64,000 bases of DNA from Dichetophora obliterata (taxonomy: Eukaryota; Arthropoda; Insecta; Diptera; Sciomyzidae): contig OY986438.1 of assembly GCA_963920525.1 (NCBI GenBank), positions 177,811,093 through 177,875,092 of the forward strand, given 5' to 3'. The position numbers were made by a program, and so were the translations under genes. The notes beneath the pieces were generated by a model, which was given only the letters and a program-made list of their open reading frames with translations, made no database searches and was not told where the DNA came from. Shown here one piece after another: positions 38,353 through 48,989 of this stretch (positions are counted from its first letter, which is position 1; each line of letters begins with the position of its first letter).

Positions 38353-40128
38353 AAGGGGGGGGGTGACAGGAATGAGGCCCGAAAATTTTTCGAAAAAATA
38401 AGACGCCTTGCCGATGGTTTTAAAACCGGGGCCTCTTCCTGCAAGGATGAAAACGGGAATCTAGTGACAGATGTCCAGAGTACACTGACGTTATGGAGGG
38501 AACACTTCTCTAAGCTTCTAAATGGCGACGCTGACAACAATCCCGCCAATAGAGATGATATTCCGGAAACCCCAATTGCGGATGACAGCGTCGAGGTTTC
38601 GCTGCCCGACTATGATGAAGTTCTGACAGCTATAGCTCGGCTTAAAAATAACAAAGCCGCGGGAGCTGATGGCTTACCTGCTGAGCTGTTTAAGAACGGA
38701 GGCGAAGCTCTACTTAAATGCATTCACGAGCTTCTATGCAGAATATGGTCGGAAGAATGCATTCCGAACGATTGGAATCTCAGTGTGCTCTGCCCAATCC
38801 ACAAGAAAGGCGATCCCACTATCTGTGCCAATTACCGTGGGATAAGCCTTCTTAATATCGCATATAAGGTCCTGTCGAGCGTTTTATGTGAAAGATTGAA
38901 GCCCATTGTAAACGAACTGATCGGACCTTATCAGTGTGGCTTCAGACCTGGGAAGTCCACCATCGACCAGATTTTCACGCTACGACAAATCTTGGAGAAG
39001 ACTCAAGAAAAACAAGTCGACACCCACCATCTTTTTGTTGACTACAAAGCCGCCTTCGACAGCCCAATAAGGAAGCACCTGTACTCCACCATGTCTGAAT
39101 TTGGTATTCCTGCAAAACTAATACGACTTTGCAGGATGACACTGAGCAACACCAGCAGCGCAGTTAAAGTCGGGAAGGACCTCTCCCCACCATTTATTAC
39201 CAAACGAGGTTTCAGACAAGGTGATTCCTTATCGTGCGACTTTTTCAACCTAATGATGGAAAAGATCATCCGAGCTGCTGATCTGAGACGTAGTGGCACA
39301 ATATTCTACAAGAGTGTTATGCTGCTTGCGTATGCTGATGACATAGATATCATTGGCCATAATACGCGCGAAGTCAGTGCAGCATTTTCCAGATTAGAAA
39401 GAGAGTCAAGTCGAATGGGTCTGTCAGTGAATGCAGATAAGACGAAATACTTAGTGTCAACAAACAAACAGTCCCAGCGTCTTGGAACCCACGTTACCGT
39501 TGACAATACCTCCTTCGAGGTTGTGAAGAACTTCGTCTATCTAGGATCCAGCATTAATTCAACCAACGACATCAGCATTGAGATCAAACGAAGAATAACT
39601 CTTGCCAACAGGTGTTACTTTGGGCTCAGTAGGCAATTGAGAAGCAGAGCCCTCTCTCGACGAACGAAAATCACGCTCTATAAATCGCTCATCATGCCCG
39701 TCCTACTTTACGCATCACAAACCTGGACGCTGAGCAGTTTAGATGAAAAGACTTTAGGAGCATTCGAGAGAAAGATTCTTCGTAAGATCTACGGACCAAT
39801 CTGCGTCAATGGCGAGTACCGAATACGGTGGAATGATGAACTGTATGAGCTGTACGCTGACATCGACATAGTCAAGCGCATTAAAATCGAGCGGCTTCGC
39901 TGGCTTGGTCATGTTCAGCGCATGAAAGACGATGCTCCAGTGAAGAAAACATTCGATTCGGTACCCAGCGGCGGTCAACGCAGAAGAGGACGACCGCATC
40001 TTCGTTGGAAAGACCAAGTAGAGGACAACCTGACGAAGCTTGGAATTTCCAACTGGCGCCAGCAAGCAAAAGACAGAAATGGCTGGCGCAAATTCTTAGA
40101 TGAGGCCAAGACCGACATACGGTTGTAG
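38353..40128 (+). CDS. RTE-like reverse transcriptase, C-terminal polypeptide
   Basis: The open frame runs 591 codons from the 5' flank to a TAG; real element coding begins at about 38364. It starts NEARKFFEKIRRLADGFKTG, with no credible start codon of its own. Recognisable reverse transcriptase blocks are AGADGLPAELFK, NYRGISLLNIAYKVLS, CGFRPGKSTIDQIF, HHLFVDYKAAFDS, GFRQGDSLSCDFFN and the catalytic AYADDIDIIG. The C-terminal part has RLRWLGHVQRM and RRGRPHLRWKDQVEDNL, typical of this clade. Both Asp residues of YADD are present. Without the endonuclease the copy should not move by itself. Confidence 0.93.
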   Translation, partial: KGGGDRNEARKFFEKIRRLADGFKTGASSCKDENGNLVTDVQSTLTLWREHFSKLLNGDADNNPANRDDIPETPIADDSVEVSLPDYDEVLTAIARLKNNKAAGADGLPAELFKNGGEALLKCIHELLCRIWSEECIPNDWNLSVLCPIHKKGDPTICANYRGISLLNIAYKVLSSVLCERLKPIVNELIGPYQCGFRPGKSTIDQIFTLRQILEKTQEKQVDTHHLFVDYKAAFDSPIRKHLYSTMSEFGIPAKLIRLCRMTLSNTSSAVKVGKDLSPPFITKRGFRQGDSLSCDFFNLMMEKIIRAADLRRSGTIFYKSVMLLAYADDIDIIGHNTREVSAAFSRLERESSRMGLSVNADKTKYLVSTNKQSQRLGTHVTVDNTSFEVVKNFVYLGSSINSTNDISIEIKRRITLANRCYFGLSRQLRSRALSRRTKITLYKSLIMPVLLYASQTWTLSSLDEKTLGAFERKILRKIYGPICVNGEYRIRWNDELYELYADIDIVKRIKIERLRWLGHVQRMKDDAPVKKTFDSVPSGGQRRRGRPHLRWKDQVEDNLTKLGISNWRQQAKDRNGWRKFLDEAKTDIRL

Positions 40129-40150
40129 CGCCAACTAAGTAAGTAAGTAA
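38364..40150 (+). mobile_element. RTE-like non-LTR retrotransposon, 5' truncated, with target duplication
   Basis: The insertion starts inside the coding frame and ends with a (TAAG)n tail (40136-40150), as in RTE-type elements. The sequence AGAAG followed by a G-run flanks it on both sides (38351-38363 and 40150-40164). This reads as a target-site duplication of at least 13 bp in a G-rich target. The apurinic-type endonuclease domain is lost through truncation. The reverse transcriptase frame is uninterrupted, which argues for a recent insertion. Base composition is clearly less AT-rich than the surroundings. Confidence 0.9.
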
Positions 40151-40389
40151 GAAGGGGGGGGGGGTTAGCCACTTAGGCACATTTTCCACCCCTTCCTAAC
40201 ACCAAATTTATGATAGCTTTCTTATTGAAATAATCGATGATATGTGCATCTATCAACTATTTTTCATACACTCTACTTTGACAGTTGAGCTCTGCATGCT
40301 GGCTGAAAAAATATTTATACGTAAGTATATAATATTATAACTTTTTTAATTATCGAGTCTTATTTTTATACGTTATTTTAACGTGGAGG

Positions 40390-41570
40390 ACGTTTAAAAA
40401 ACGTAAAATGGGTATATTAACTTTGTCACTACGTTTGTAATGCCGATAAGGAGGCGTAGCCGGTATAGAAAAGTATATATATTCTTGATCAGCAACTTCC
40501 TGAGTCCATTTAGCCATGTCCGTCTGTCCGTCTGTCCGCCTGTGGTCACGATAACAGCCGTAATTCTTAAGCTACCGTAACGAAATTCAATGTAAAAGCT
40601 TTTTATTAAAAAATGGAGGTCAAGTTCAAAAATGACCCAAATCGGATGAAAATCACGCCTACCTCCCATAAAAAGTGGCTTAACCAAAACGGTAAAATCT
40701 CTTTAAAATCCACAAATATTAATATAATAACTTCAAATTTTGCACAGCCTCTTTAATATTTATTATAAACTTTAGGTATGAATTTTGTAAAAATGGGATG
40801 TAAACCACGCCTACCTCCCATACAAAGTGACTTACCCCAAACGGTTAATCTCTTTAAATTCCACAAAAACTAATTTAATGACTTCAAACTTTGCACAGTG
40901 TCATTAATATTTTATATAAACTTTGTGTATGATATTTGTAAAAATCGCATGAAAACCACGGCTATCTCCCATACAAAGTGACTTAACCAAAACGGTAAAA
41001 TCTCTTTAAAATCCACAAAAACTTATCTAATGACTTGAAATTTTGCATATAAGATTTAACCTTTAATATGCATTTTTAGTATAAAATTTGTAAAAGTCGA
41101 ATAAAATTTGTGTCTACCTCCCATACAAAGTGAGTTCACCAAAATGGTAAAATCTCTTTTGATTTCCCACAACAATTAATATAATTACTTCAAATTTTGC
41201 ACAGCGTCTTTAATATTTATTATAATTTTTAAATATGAAATTTTTAAAAATCGGGCGAAAACCACGGCTACCTCCCATACAAAGCGACTTAACCAAAACG
41301 GTAAAATCTCTTTAAAATCCACAAAAACTTATCTAATGACTTGAAATTTTGCATATAAGATTTAACCTTTAATATGCATTTTTAGTATAAAATTTGTAAA
41401 AGTCGAATAAAATTTGTGTCTACCTCCCATACAAAGTGAGTTCACCAAAATGGTAAAATTCTTTTGATTCTACAAAAATTAATCTTATTACTTGAAATTT
41501 TGAACAAAACCTTTAACAATTAATATAAACTTTAAGTATGAAATTTGGAAAAATCGTCGTCCGTGGGGTA
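40390..41570 (+). repeat. Tandem repeat array, CTACCTCCCATACAAAGTG units
   Basis: Six or so units of 120-190 bp share CTACCTCCCATACAAAGTGA, AACCAAAACGGTAAAATCTC, TTTAAAATCCACAAAAA and GACTTCAAATTTTGCA. The leader (40440-40560) contains ATTCTTGATCAGCA and (TCCGTCTG)n, a combination common at ends of dipteran repeats. Two stretches, 40975-41160 and 41283-41465, are almost identical over about 185 bp, so a two-unit block was recently duplicated. It is non-coding. Confidence 0.85.
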
Positions 41571-41929
41571 TTTTAACTTCGGTCCAGTCGAAGATAATTC
41601 TTTACTAGTTTTATGTGATTCCGTCATTATTTTATCATTCAATAAGCAATATTTTGTATTTATAATCGCTCAAAAAGTAAAAAAAAAGCCATTTCGCGAG
41701 AGTAATCCTTTTGCTCCTGGGCTAATACCACATTGTAAGGAAATTTACCCATTCCCCATTCTACCCTACCATTTTCTAAAATTGTGCAATTGACTACAAC
41801 CATTGTCTTATTTTTGGTTATTTTAATAATTATATGTTATTCAAAGACAGTTTCGTTGGCCAATTTTTAGATAGACTTACTGAAGTTGGTCTTCAAACAT
41901 AATGCCCACTCGCTACGCAAATAAGGCCT

Positions 41930-42511
41930 TTCCGAGCTTTTTCATTATGCTTGTTGTTTCAGATGTATCGTTTGTTTTGTTATTTGATCAAATATTTTTA
42001 TTTCCGATCATGATCTTCTTTGGTGTTCGTTAAATATAAATCTTTCACCTGTTGCCATTGATAAAACTATACCTTATTGGGATTATAAATCTATGGATTA
42101 TATGTCTTTGTTTTCTGACTTGTCGTTTATAAATTGGTCTTCATTCTAATTTCTTAGCTCAGTTAATGAGAAGCCTAATATTTTCATATATTAGATATAC
42201 ACTATTTGATGAGCATGTTCCAGTAATAACTTGCTGAGTCTCTAATAAAAGTTGTCCTTGGTTTACCAGAAAAGCTATGTTAGACATAAAAAAACGTAAT
42301 ATTATTTACAATAGCTCGAAAAGAAATTTTAAAAAACTTATTGAGAACAGTATAAAAGATCAAGAAACGAAGATAACTCGAATGTCAAATTATCTAAATG
42401 CCTTTTTAATGAACAAGATAGATTCAGTCTTAGCTTCCAAATAGCTTTGGAATAAACTGGCTCGGGTTTGCAATGTAAAACCTTATGATTGTGGCAGTGA
42501 TACCGAATAAC
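41930..42511 (+). pseudogene. Jockey-like retroelement fragment (endonuclease-RT linker)
   Basis: The plus-strand frames read LLDQIFLFPIMIFFGV, PYWDYKSMDYMSLFSDL, TLFDEHVPVITC, SNKSCPWFTRKAMLDIKKRN and LWNKLARVCNVKPYDCGSD, with several frame changes and stops. The same linker motif (LFDKHVPLRTTTVKN, CPWFIQ..SIKKRNK) occurs in the element at 54850-57706. The fragment stops abruptly at about 42511, where another retroelement begins. Confidence 0.72.
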
Positions 42512-42514
42512 AAG

Positions 42515-44180
42515 GCAGGAAATTTTACGGGTCACATGAAGATACTCAAAACCTTCGAAAATTACTCCTTTTAAAAATCCCAGACTGGATGCTGCCGAAG
42601 GTAAACTTCTCAAAATGCTATAGGGTCGTTATACCCAATAGGCAACTATGAAGGAATGATAGCTTCAGAGTTGATCCTGGCTCACAGATATGGTACACTG
42701 ATGGGTCAAAACTTGAAAATACAGTAACGAGAGCAGGAATATATGGTCCCAATTTTCAAAAAGCTCTTCCAATGGGATACACGCCGACAATATTCCAGGC
42801 GGAGGTATATTCCATTGAAGTATGTGTCAGAGAATATCTCTGCAGAAAATCAAAAGGGGGCTCACATCTACATACTTTCAGATAGTCAAGCGGCTGTAAA
42901 AGTCCTTCAAGCCTACGAAATGGAATCAAGACTAGTCTCCAACTGCGTAGAACTATTAAATAAGTTGGGACAAAGCAAAAACTAGAATTACTGTGGCTTC
43001 GAGGTCACGAAGAATTCGAGGGCAACGAAAGGGCGGACTGCTTTGCCAAACGAGGAGAGTCTCAAACTCTTACAGGACCTGAACCATTCTGTAGCCTAGC
43101 AAAAGGTTACATTCTAGAAAAAACTAGAATATGGGAAGACAAGAAATTTTTTATTTTTTTTTATTTTTTTTTATTTTATTTCAGTCAATGAACAAATGTT
43201 CTTACAGACTAAGATGATATAAATATAATAAATATAACCTATCAGATAAAAAGCATTAATTTATACATAATAACAAAATAGGCAATTTTAATAATAGTTA
43301 TTTAGCACATTTTTCAATAACTGTTTGGAATCTGCAAAATCAATATTACAATATAGCATACAGTTATTGAACTCCAGCATAGCTCTAAACATTGGTGAAT
43401 TAATGGCATAGTTCGTTCTGCACATTCCCAAATAAAACACATCAAAAAGACGCAGTGTTCGGCAAGGAACATTAAAATTTATAAGTTCAAGTAGTTTTGG
43501 ACAATCAATTGTCCCAACAACAATATCAAAAATAAACATTAGAGATAGAATACTTCTTCTATTCTGAAGAGTTTTCAAATTAAGTGTGCTGCAACGATCA
43601 TTATAAGATGGAACTGGATTAAATGAATAATTTATTTTGAAAACAAAACGAGTAAAAGCTTTTTGTACTCGCTCAAGGCGTAACGTATGGGATGCATAGT
43701 AAGGGTTCCAAATAATTGAAGCATATTCTAACTTCGAACGAACAATGGACGTGTAAATTTCAGTGCCACTGGAACAACACTAATGAACAGAGGCAATCTA
43801 AGATAATTTTTACTCTAAGTAAAGCAAAATCGAAATATTTACTCAAGCTTACCAAAGCAGACCTTAGAATTTTCACTTGTTTCTTCACAGGTCACTGCTT
43901 ACTTAGATACCATCTTAAAAGGATGGGTCTTTCTGAATAAGACGTCTGCAGACTATGCGAAGAGGAAGAAGAAACCCCTGAACACATTCTATGTGAATGT
44001 CCGATAATCCACAGCCTAAGACACCTCCATTTTGGAGGGGAAGTAGTGCCCCCGTCAACAATTTGGAACACCAAGCCAGAGACAGTGCTAAAATTTATAA
44101 AAAGCCTAAATCTGGAGAGTTAATTAAGGGCATGCACAATAGATCCCATGGGTCGCGGTGCACTAACTAACTAACTAACT
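42515..44180 (+). mobile_element. Non-LTR retrotransposon 3' end with RNase H, split by an insertion
   Basis: Plus-strand frames give VDPGSQIWYTDGSKLENT (first RNase H Asp), AHIYILSDSQAAVKVLQ (DSQAA block), LRGHEEFEGNERADCFAKR (final RNase H block) and then EKTRIWEDKKF. The frame is cut at about 43147 and resumes at about 43746 with FQCHWNNTNEQRQSKI, LKLTKADLRIFTCFFTGHC, and the zinc-binding CRLCEEEEETPEHILCEC. It ends ETVLKFIKSLNLES. A (CTAA)n tail follows at 44161-44180. At least three frame changes and stops break it. RNase H plus the CCHC tail motif suggests an R1/I-group element. A second copy of the 3' end lies at 58340-58756. Confidence 0.83.
43148..43745 (-). mobile_element. Jockey-like 3' fragment nested in the preceding element
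   Basis: On the minus strand the C-terminal retroelement tail reads FNPVPSYNDRCSTLNLKTLQ, NRRSILSLMFIFDIVVGT, IDCPKLLELINFNVPC, MCRTNYAINSPMFRAMLEF. An A-rich tail follows, seen as (ATTTTTTTT)n on the plus strand at 43148-43185. It belongs to the same family as the copy at 44608-46671 (compare IDCPKLLELINFNVPCRTL with VDCPRLLEMITFNIPTRSL). Removing it rejoins the interrupted host frame. Confidence 0.8.
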
Positions 44181-44339
44181 AGAAATCTTGTACTAAAATT
44201 TAAACATTTTTGGTTAACATATCCACACCCACTTTGGTTTCACATAAAGTATTTGCTAAACTCTAAAATATGGTTTTAATACAGCTTTGATTTAAAATTT
44301 AGTATAGGCTTGGACTTAAATATTAAAAAAAAACAATTT

Positions 44340-44402
44340 GAGTGAGATTCGAACCCACGACATCAAGTTTGTAAGTTATCTAGTATAACCACTGGGCTAT
44401 TG
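44340..44402 (-). repeat. tRNA-like promoter cassette inside the CACGGTTAA element
   Basis: On the minus strand A box TAGCCCAGTGGTTATAC (up to 44399) and a perfect B box GGGTTCGAATCTC (44344-44356) are spaced like a tRNA. A/T-rich sequence flanks it and acceptor arms do not pair, so it is not a working tRNA. The homologous A box is kept in the copy at 23808-23835. Confidence 0.7.
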
Positions 44403-44607
44403 GGCTATTGTAAAAGAAGCAATAAACAAACATATGAGCCGAATCGTCTAAATTGAGTTTCAGCATTGCCAGGCTAACTTTTTACGGGTTTAAATCAAAA
44501 TTTAGTAAACAAATGTACTAAAATTTAGTCTTAACTGTTTTAGAAACAAAAAGTAATACAGAATTTTTCTCAAATTTAAACCAAAATGTTAAAAAGATCG
44601 CTGTAGT

Positions 44608-46671
44608 GTTTTTTATTTATTTATTTATTTATTTATTTATTCATCAATGGAAAAGGTTCCTTGCTGACTACAAAATATTTGGCTAAGCCATTTAAAATAT
44701 ATAAACTATAAAATTTTTGGGAAAACCACTTTATAAAATTAAGATTAACAATTTTTGATTAGAGATTAAAAAATAATATTCTATGTATAATATATTATAA
44801 TATAGTATTTTCATCTATATAAACTATCTATTAGGACTCTTAACGCCTGCTTCGTCATGGCAAAATCAATAGCAATATTGTTAGAGAGCATATTATATTC
44901 TATGAGAGTCCTATTCAAAGGAGCATTAATCGCATAGTTTGTTCTGAGCATTTTAATAAAAAAAAAGATCATAATTTCTAAGACTTCTTGTAGGAATATT
45001 AAAAGTTATCATTTCCAATAATCGAGGACAGTCAACTGTCCCTTTAATTACATCTGATACAAATAAAAGTGATATTATAGTTCTTCTACTTTGTAGCGAT
45101 TTCAAACCAATATATAAGCACCGAGCACTATATGAGGTGGCTGGATCAAAATTTAAAGACTTAAGAGCGTATCGTGTAAATGATTTTTGAATACGTTCAA
45201 TACGATTAATATGAGAGCTATAGTAAGGGCTCCAAATAAACGATGCATATTCAAGCTTAGATCTCACAAAAGCAGAAAAGAGTGCTTTATGCGTTTATGG
45301 ATCAATAAAAGTTGAACTATTGCGACGAATAAAAGCATACATCGCATATGCTTTAGGTATAATAAAATTGATATCGCTAACAAAAGAAAACTTAATATCG
45401 AAAATCACACCCAAATCAGATATTTCATCGACAGATTTTAAAATGTGGCTATCAATAGAATATGAGGTGTTAATGGGATTTGGAGTTTTTGAAAACGAGA
45501 TTTTTATATCTTTTTTATATATAATGAAAGGCGGTTTTTAGAACACCATGCAGATATATTTGACAATTGTTGTTGTAGATCACGTGCATCAGATATATTT
45601 TCAGTAGTAGAATACAATTTTAGATCATCCGCATATAGTAGGTAGCTGGCATTTGAAAAACAGCTACCAATATCTTTGATGAATAAAATGAAAAGTAAAG
45701 GGCCAAGAATGCTGCCTTGTGGAACACCAGAAGAGGCAGCAAAAGGGCTGATCTTACATTGTCAATTACAACATAGCTAACTCTTCCAATTAAATAAGAC
45801 CTTAACCATTTTAAAAAAATGGAGTGAAAACCCATTTTTGATAGTTTTGAAACCAAGAATTTATGAGATACCTTATCAAAGGCCTTAGAAAAATCTGTAT
45901 AAATAGCATCCACCTGATATCCCCTGCTGAAAGCAGAGATGCAATCTTTAGTGAATACTGCAAGGTTAGATACTGTTGAGCGTCCCAATACAAAACCAGG
46001 TTGGTTAGGAGAAATTAACCTCTTGACTTGAAAATACACTTTTTTTATTATACTCTCAAAGAGTTTCGAAATAGAAGAAAGTTTTGAAATTGGTCTATTA
46101 TTAGATACATCACTTTTATTACCATTTTTAAATATTGGTGTTACTAAAGCCATTTTCCAATCAGAAATAAATAAATCTGAAGAAAGCGATTTATTGAAAA
46201 TTGTCATAATAGGGTCAACCAATGACAAACATCTTTTTAAAAATATAAAAGACATTCCGTCAATATCAGTTTGCATTGATGGCTTCAGATCAGAAATTCT
46301 ATTTATATGAACTGTGTGAGTTTAAAGGTATGTTTTGATAACAAATTTCACAGATTTTGGCCTTAAAATCATTAAAGCAAAACGTTGCATCAGAACCATT
46401 AAACATAGAAAACCAATCAATAATTTAAAAATGATTGTTTAGGATATTAAAGTCACAAAGATTATAATTAAAACTGATTATAGAATTATTGTTATTTAGA
46501 GACGGAAATTCATGAAATTCGAGCAAAATGGTTAGTGGTACATGATGTAGGTCAGTAGAAGTAAAAGGAAACGGATTTTCATATACTTTATAGCTAATAT
46601 TATTACTTATATAAATTAGATCCAAAATTCTATTCAGTACTTACATATAACCCAAAAAGCTAAAAAGGAAC
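44608..46671 (-). mobile_element. Jockey-like non-LTR retrotransposon, 5' truncated
   Basis: On the minus strand it starts in the last part of the endonuclease (DLIYISNNISYKVYENP). It continues through reverse transcriptase: IDGMSFIFLKRCL, WKMALVTPIFKNGNK, NNRPISKLSSISKLFE, QPGFVLGRSTVSNL, YTDFSKAFDKVSHKF, GVPQGSILGPLLFILF and the catalytic YLLYADDLKLYS. It ends with the C-terminal RSKLEYASFIWSPYY, TVDCPRLLEMITFNIP and RTNYAINAPLN. Frameshifts occur near 45740 and in the C-terminal part. A (TAAA)n tail lies at 44612-44642 (plus-strand TTTA). Confidence 0.87.
45620..46276 (-). pseudogene. Reverse transcriptase core of the Jockey-like element, frameshifted
   Basis: This 218-residue open frame contains the finger and palm blocks of the reverse transcriptase up to DNVRSALLLP. 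A frame change near 45740 then throws GVPQGSILGP and YADD into a different frame, so the tail of this open frame (VFHKAAFLALYFSF...) is not real protein. Asp of TDFSKAFD and both Asp of YADD are present at DNA level. Confidence 0.85.
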
Positions 46672-47399
46672 CTGCAGTACTTCTTTGGTTTAAATTTTAG
46701 CACTTTAGAGTTTTAAATATGAGTTCGTATTTGAAAAGCTAAAATTTAGAACCGCAAGGTTAAAAATGCAGTAATATTTTAATGGGACTAAAATTTAATC
46801 AACGATTTTTAACCGTGAAGTTCATGGTATTCTGATTATTTGTTGCCTTATGTTTTAAGTACTTTAACTTCTATAAGATAATTTTATTTTGAGTTTGTTG
46901 CTGTTGGTGCTGAAGATGGAGTATCTATTAGGGGCGGGGACAGTACACTCCTGGATTTTTTAAAAAATGAAAGAAAAGAAAGAGATATCGTTTTGAAACT
47001 TTGCACATTTGTTTTTATGTAAAAAAAGCATAATTTTTTTTTTTTGATATTTCCAGCGTGTTTTTTGGCTGCTGCAGGTTTTTGAAAATAACATCAAAAA
47101 TCACGGCGGGCGTGATTTTGGGCAACGGAAGGTATGAAAAAAAAAAAATAAAAAGGGGTTTAAATAAGCACTAAAGCCGCTATAGATTGACTAAATATAA
47201 ATTTTTTTAGCTAAAATTGACAAAATGGCGGCGTTTTTTCGAAGTTAGTCAATTTTTGGGACCGAAAAATCCCCTGAAAATCAAATTTCATATTTCAGAA
47301 CGAACAGTTTTGTAGTTTTTTTTTTATCACGCCCGCCAACTCAAAAAATGTAATTTCTAGAAAAAGCGCTTTAAAGTTTTTAACAATAATTTTTATACA

Positions 47400-47600
47400 A
47401 AATGATACTTAAATTTAGTCGGCAATGCCTGGACCATACAATAATCCTTCTTCCTACTCATACTCTTCCTCCATACGTGATTTTTCATTTCTACGGTCAG
47501 TCCTCGCTTCTTTACACGCCTTAGTGCTGCGGCGATTCCTCTGCTTGATTCGATCAGCGTCAAAGTCCTCCAAGTGGTGCACGGTTTCGGGCCGTGGTTT
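47400..47600 (-). pseudogene. Unassigned coding-like fragment ending YGPGIAD
   Basis: One minus-strand frame reads RPETVHHLEDFDADRIKQ, RNRRSTKACKEARTDRR, NEKSRMEEEYE, then a stop codon, EEGLLYGPGIAD and a second stop. A basic stretch followed by acidic residues and Y-G-x-G-(I/M) is a pattern I associate with C-termini of insect transposon-encoded proteins, but I cannot name the family. The sequences CGGGCGTGATTTT (47107) and ATCACGCCCGCC (47326) form an inverted pair beside it. Confidence 0.4.
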
Positions 47601-48154
47601 TTATAATATGTTTTTGTTAGAGAATAATATAATATGTAACTATATCTATAAAAATTTTCGCAGAGCAGATGTTTCTGAAAGAAAGGTGCGAAGAACGAAA
47701 AACAAGAAAAATCACCGATTTTACGCCCTTGACGCTTTGCACTTAAAACCTTCATCAAATAACATAGAAATTATTTTCAAATTTTATATTATTAAAAATA
47801 CATTCCTTAAGGTGTTTTGAACCAAAATTAATCATAAAAAATTGTTTCTTTTTGAAAATTCATGTGTGCACTAACTCCTTAAGTTATTTTTAGGTTTTTT
47901 TTAAAGGGTTAAAATAATGAACAAAGTTATTTTAACTTTTAAGGTATATTGTAACGATCGTTCGTCATAAAAAATGTATGTTTTTTATTTAAGAAATTGT
48001 TGCTCATGTTCACAATGGTGCTAAATGAGACCCTCTCAAAGCAAAGGTGCCTGAACGGTGTTGTAGATTTTACCTATTCTATTTATCTGAAAAATAAAAA
48101 GTTACTACGAGTAAAATATACGATGTTTTAGCAATAAAACTTTGATCCTAGTTG

Positions 48155-48536
48155 TCGGCCTTTGTAGTCTAGTGAAGAGTGCGCTAGACTCTCAACCCAA
48201 AGGTCCCTGGTTCGAATCCGGGCTCGGGCATGGTTCTTTTCACTTTCTTTGTTATTTCTTTGTCCTACATGTAAGAATTATGGAAAACTAAAAATCCACA
48301 ACTAAATTGTGGAAAATGTGAAGGAATGGAACAACTAAGGGCTTGAAATGCTTGCCGAGGTTAAGGCAAACCACTAGCCTCGGTTAAAAAGCAATTCAAA
48401 TTGTCTTTCGCAGTTGTTTCCCCTAATCAATAATTCACGTATAGTTCCAATCAATTCCTCTAAATAATCTATCCCTTTCCTGTCAGGTCAAAGACCAAAC
48501 CTTGTTTGTATAAGGCGCATGCCTTGGTTCTTTGAT

Positions 48537-48566
<30 letters not shown>
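48155..48566 (+). repeat. tRNA-derived SINE with poly(A), family 2
   Basis: The tRNA-like head contains A box TAGTCTAGTGAAGAGTGC (48165) and a perfect B box GGTTCGAATCC (48209-48219). A body of about 320 bp follows and it ends in a pure A-run of 22 (48545-48566). The long unbroken A-run suggests a fairly recent insertion. Confidence 0.85.
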
Positions 48567-48567
<1 letters not shown>

Positions 48568-48989
48568 GCGTTAGCCTCTATTGTTGTTAATAGCATAATA
48601 AAATTTCAGATGTTTCGGCTGAATAGTTTTCGAACAAAAAAGTTTCGAAATAAATGAGTATAAAGAGAATGAATGCAGCCGAAAAACTGTGGTTCGATAC
48701 CTACTAAAACAGCGTAGAAGCGGAAATAAAGTCAATAGCCTTACAAAAATTTGATAGTATATTTGTGAAGAACTGCACTTTTAAAGTATCAAAAAATAAA
48801 AATAAATCGATTTTGTAAAAGTTATCTAGACCACCGCCTGCCTTAAGTTCATCACAATTATATTATCCCACATTTTGAGTCCATTAACCCACATTCTCAA
48901 TCACTGTTTGTGTGGCGATAAGCAATAAGTCTGCTATGAGCGTTACCAAAAGTACTCGAGTCTCTCATGTCAGTCCAAATTTCGGAACA

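Larger units (their letters stand above)
44182..46817. mobile_element. CACGGTTAA-family DNA element, split by a retroelement
   Basis: The left end has AAATCTTGTACTAAAATTTA; the right end has the mirrored GGACTAAAATTTAATCAACG followed by TTTTTAACCGTG. The left block (44182-44607) and right block (46672-46817) both match the deleted copy at 23800-24038. The retroelement between them is bounded by CTGTAGT (44601-44607) and CTGCAGT (46672-46678), a plausible target duplication. The outermost CACGGTTAA of the left terminus is lost where it abuts the (CTAA)n tail at 44180. Confidence 0.75.

Noticed and set aside
38298..38549. Minus-strand open frames across 38298-40189
   Set aside because: They are antisense shadows of the RTE-like reverse transcriptase frame.
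47425..47820. 131-residue plus-strand open frame
   Set aside because: It is the shadow of the coding-like minus-strand fragment ending YGPGIAD; the plus-strand translation shows no family pattern.
48158..48232. Possible functional tRNA gene with perfect B box
   Set aside because: It continues into a repeat body with an A22 tail and the acceptor ends do not form a seven-base stem.
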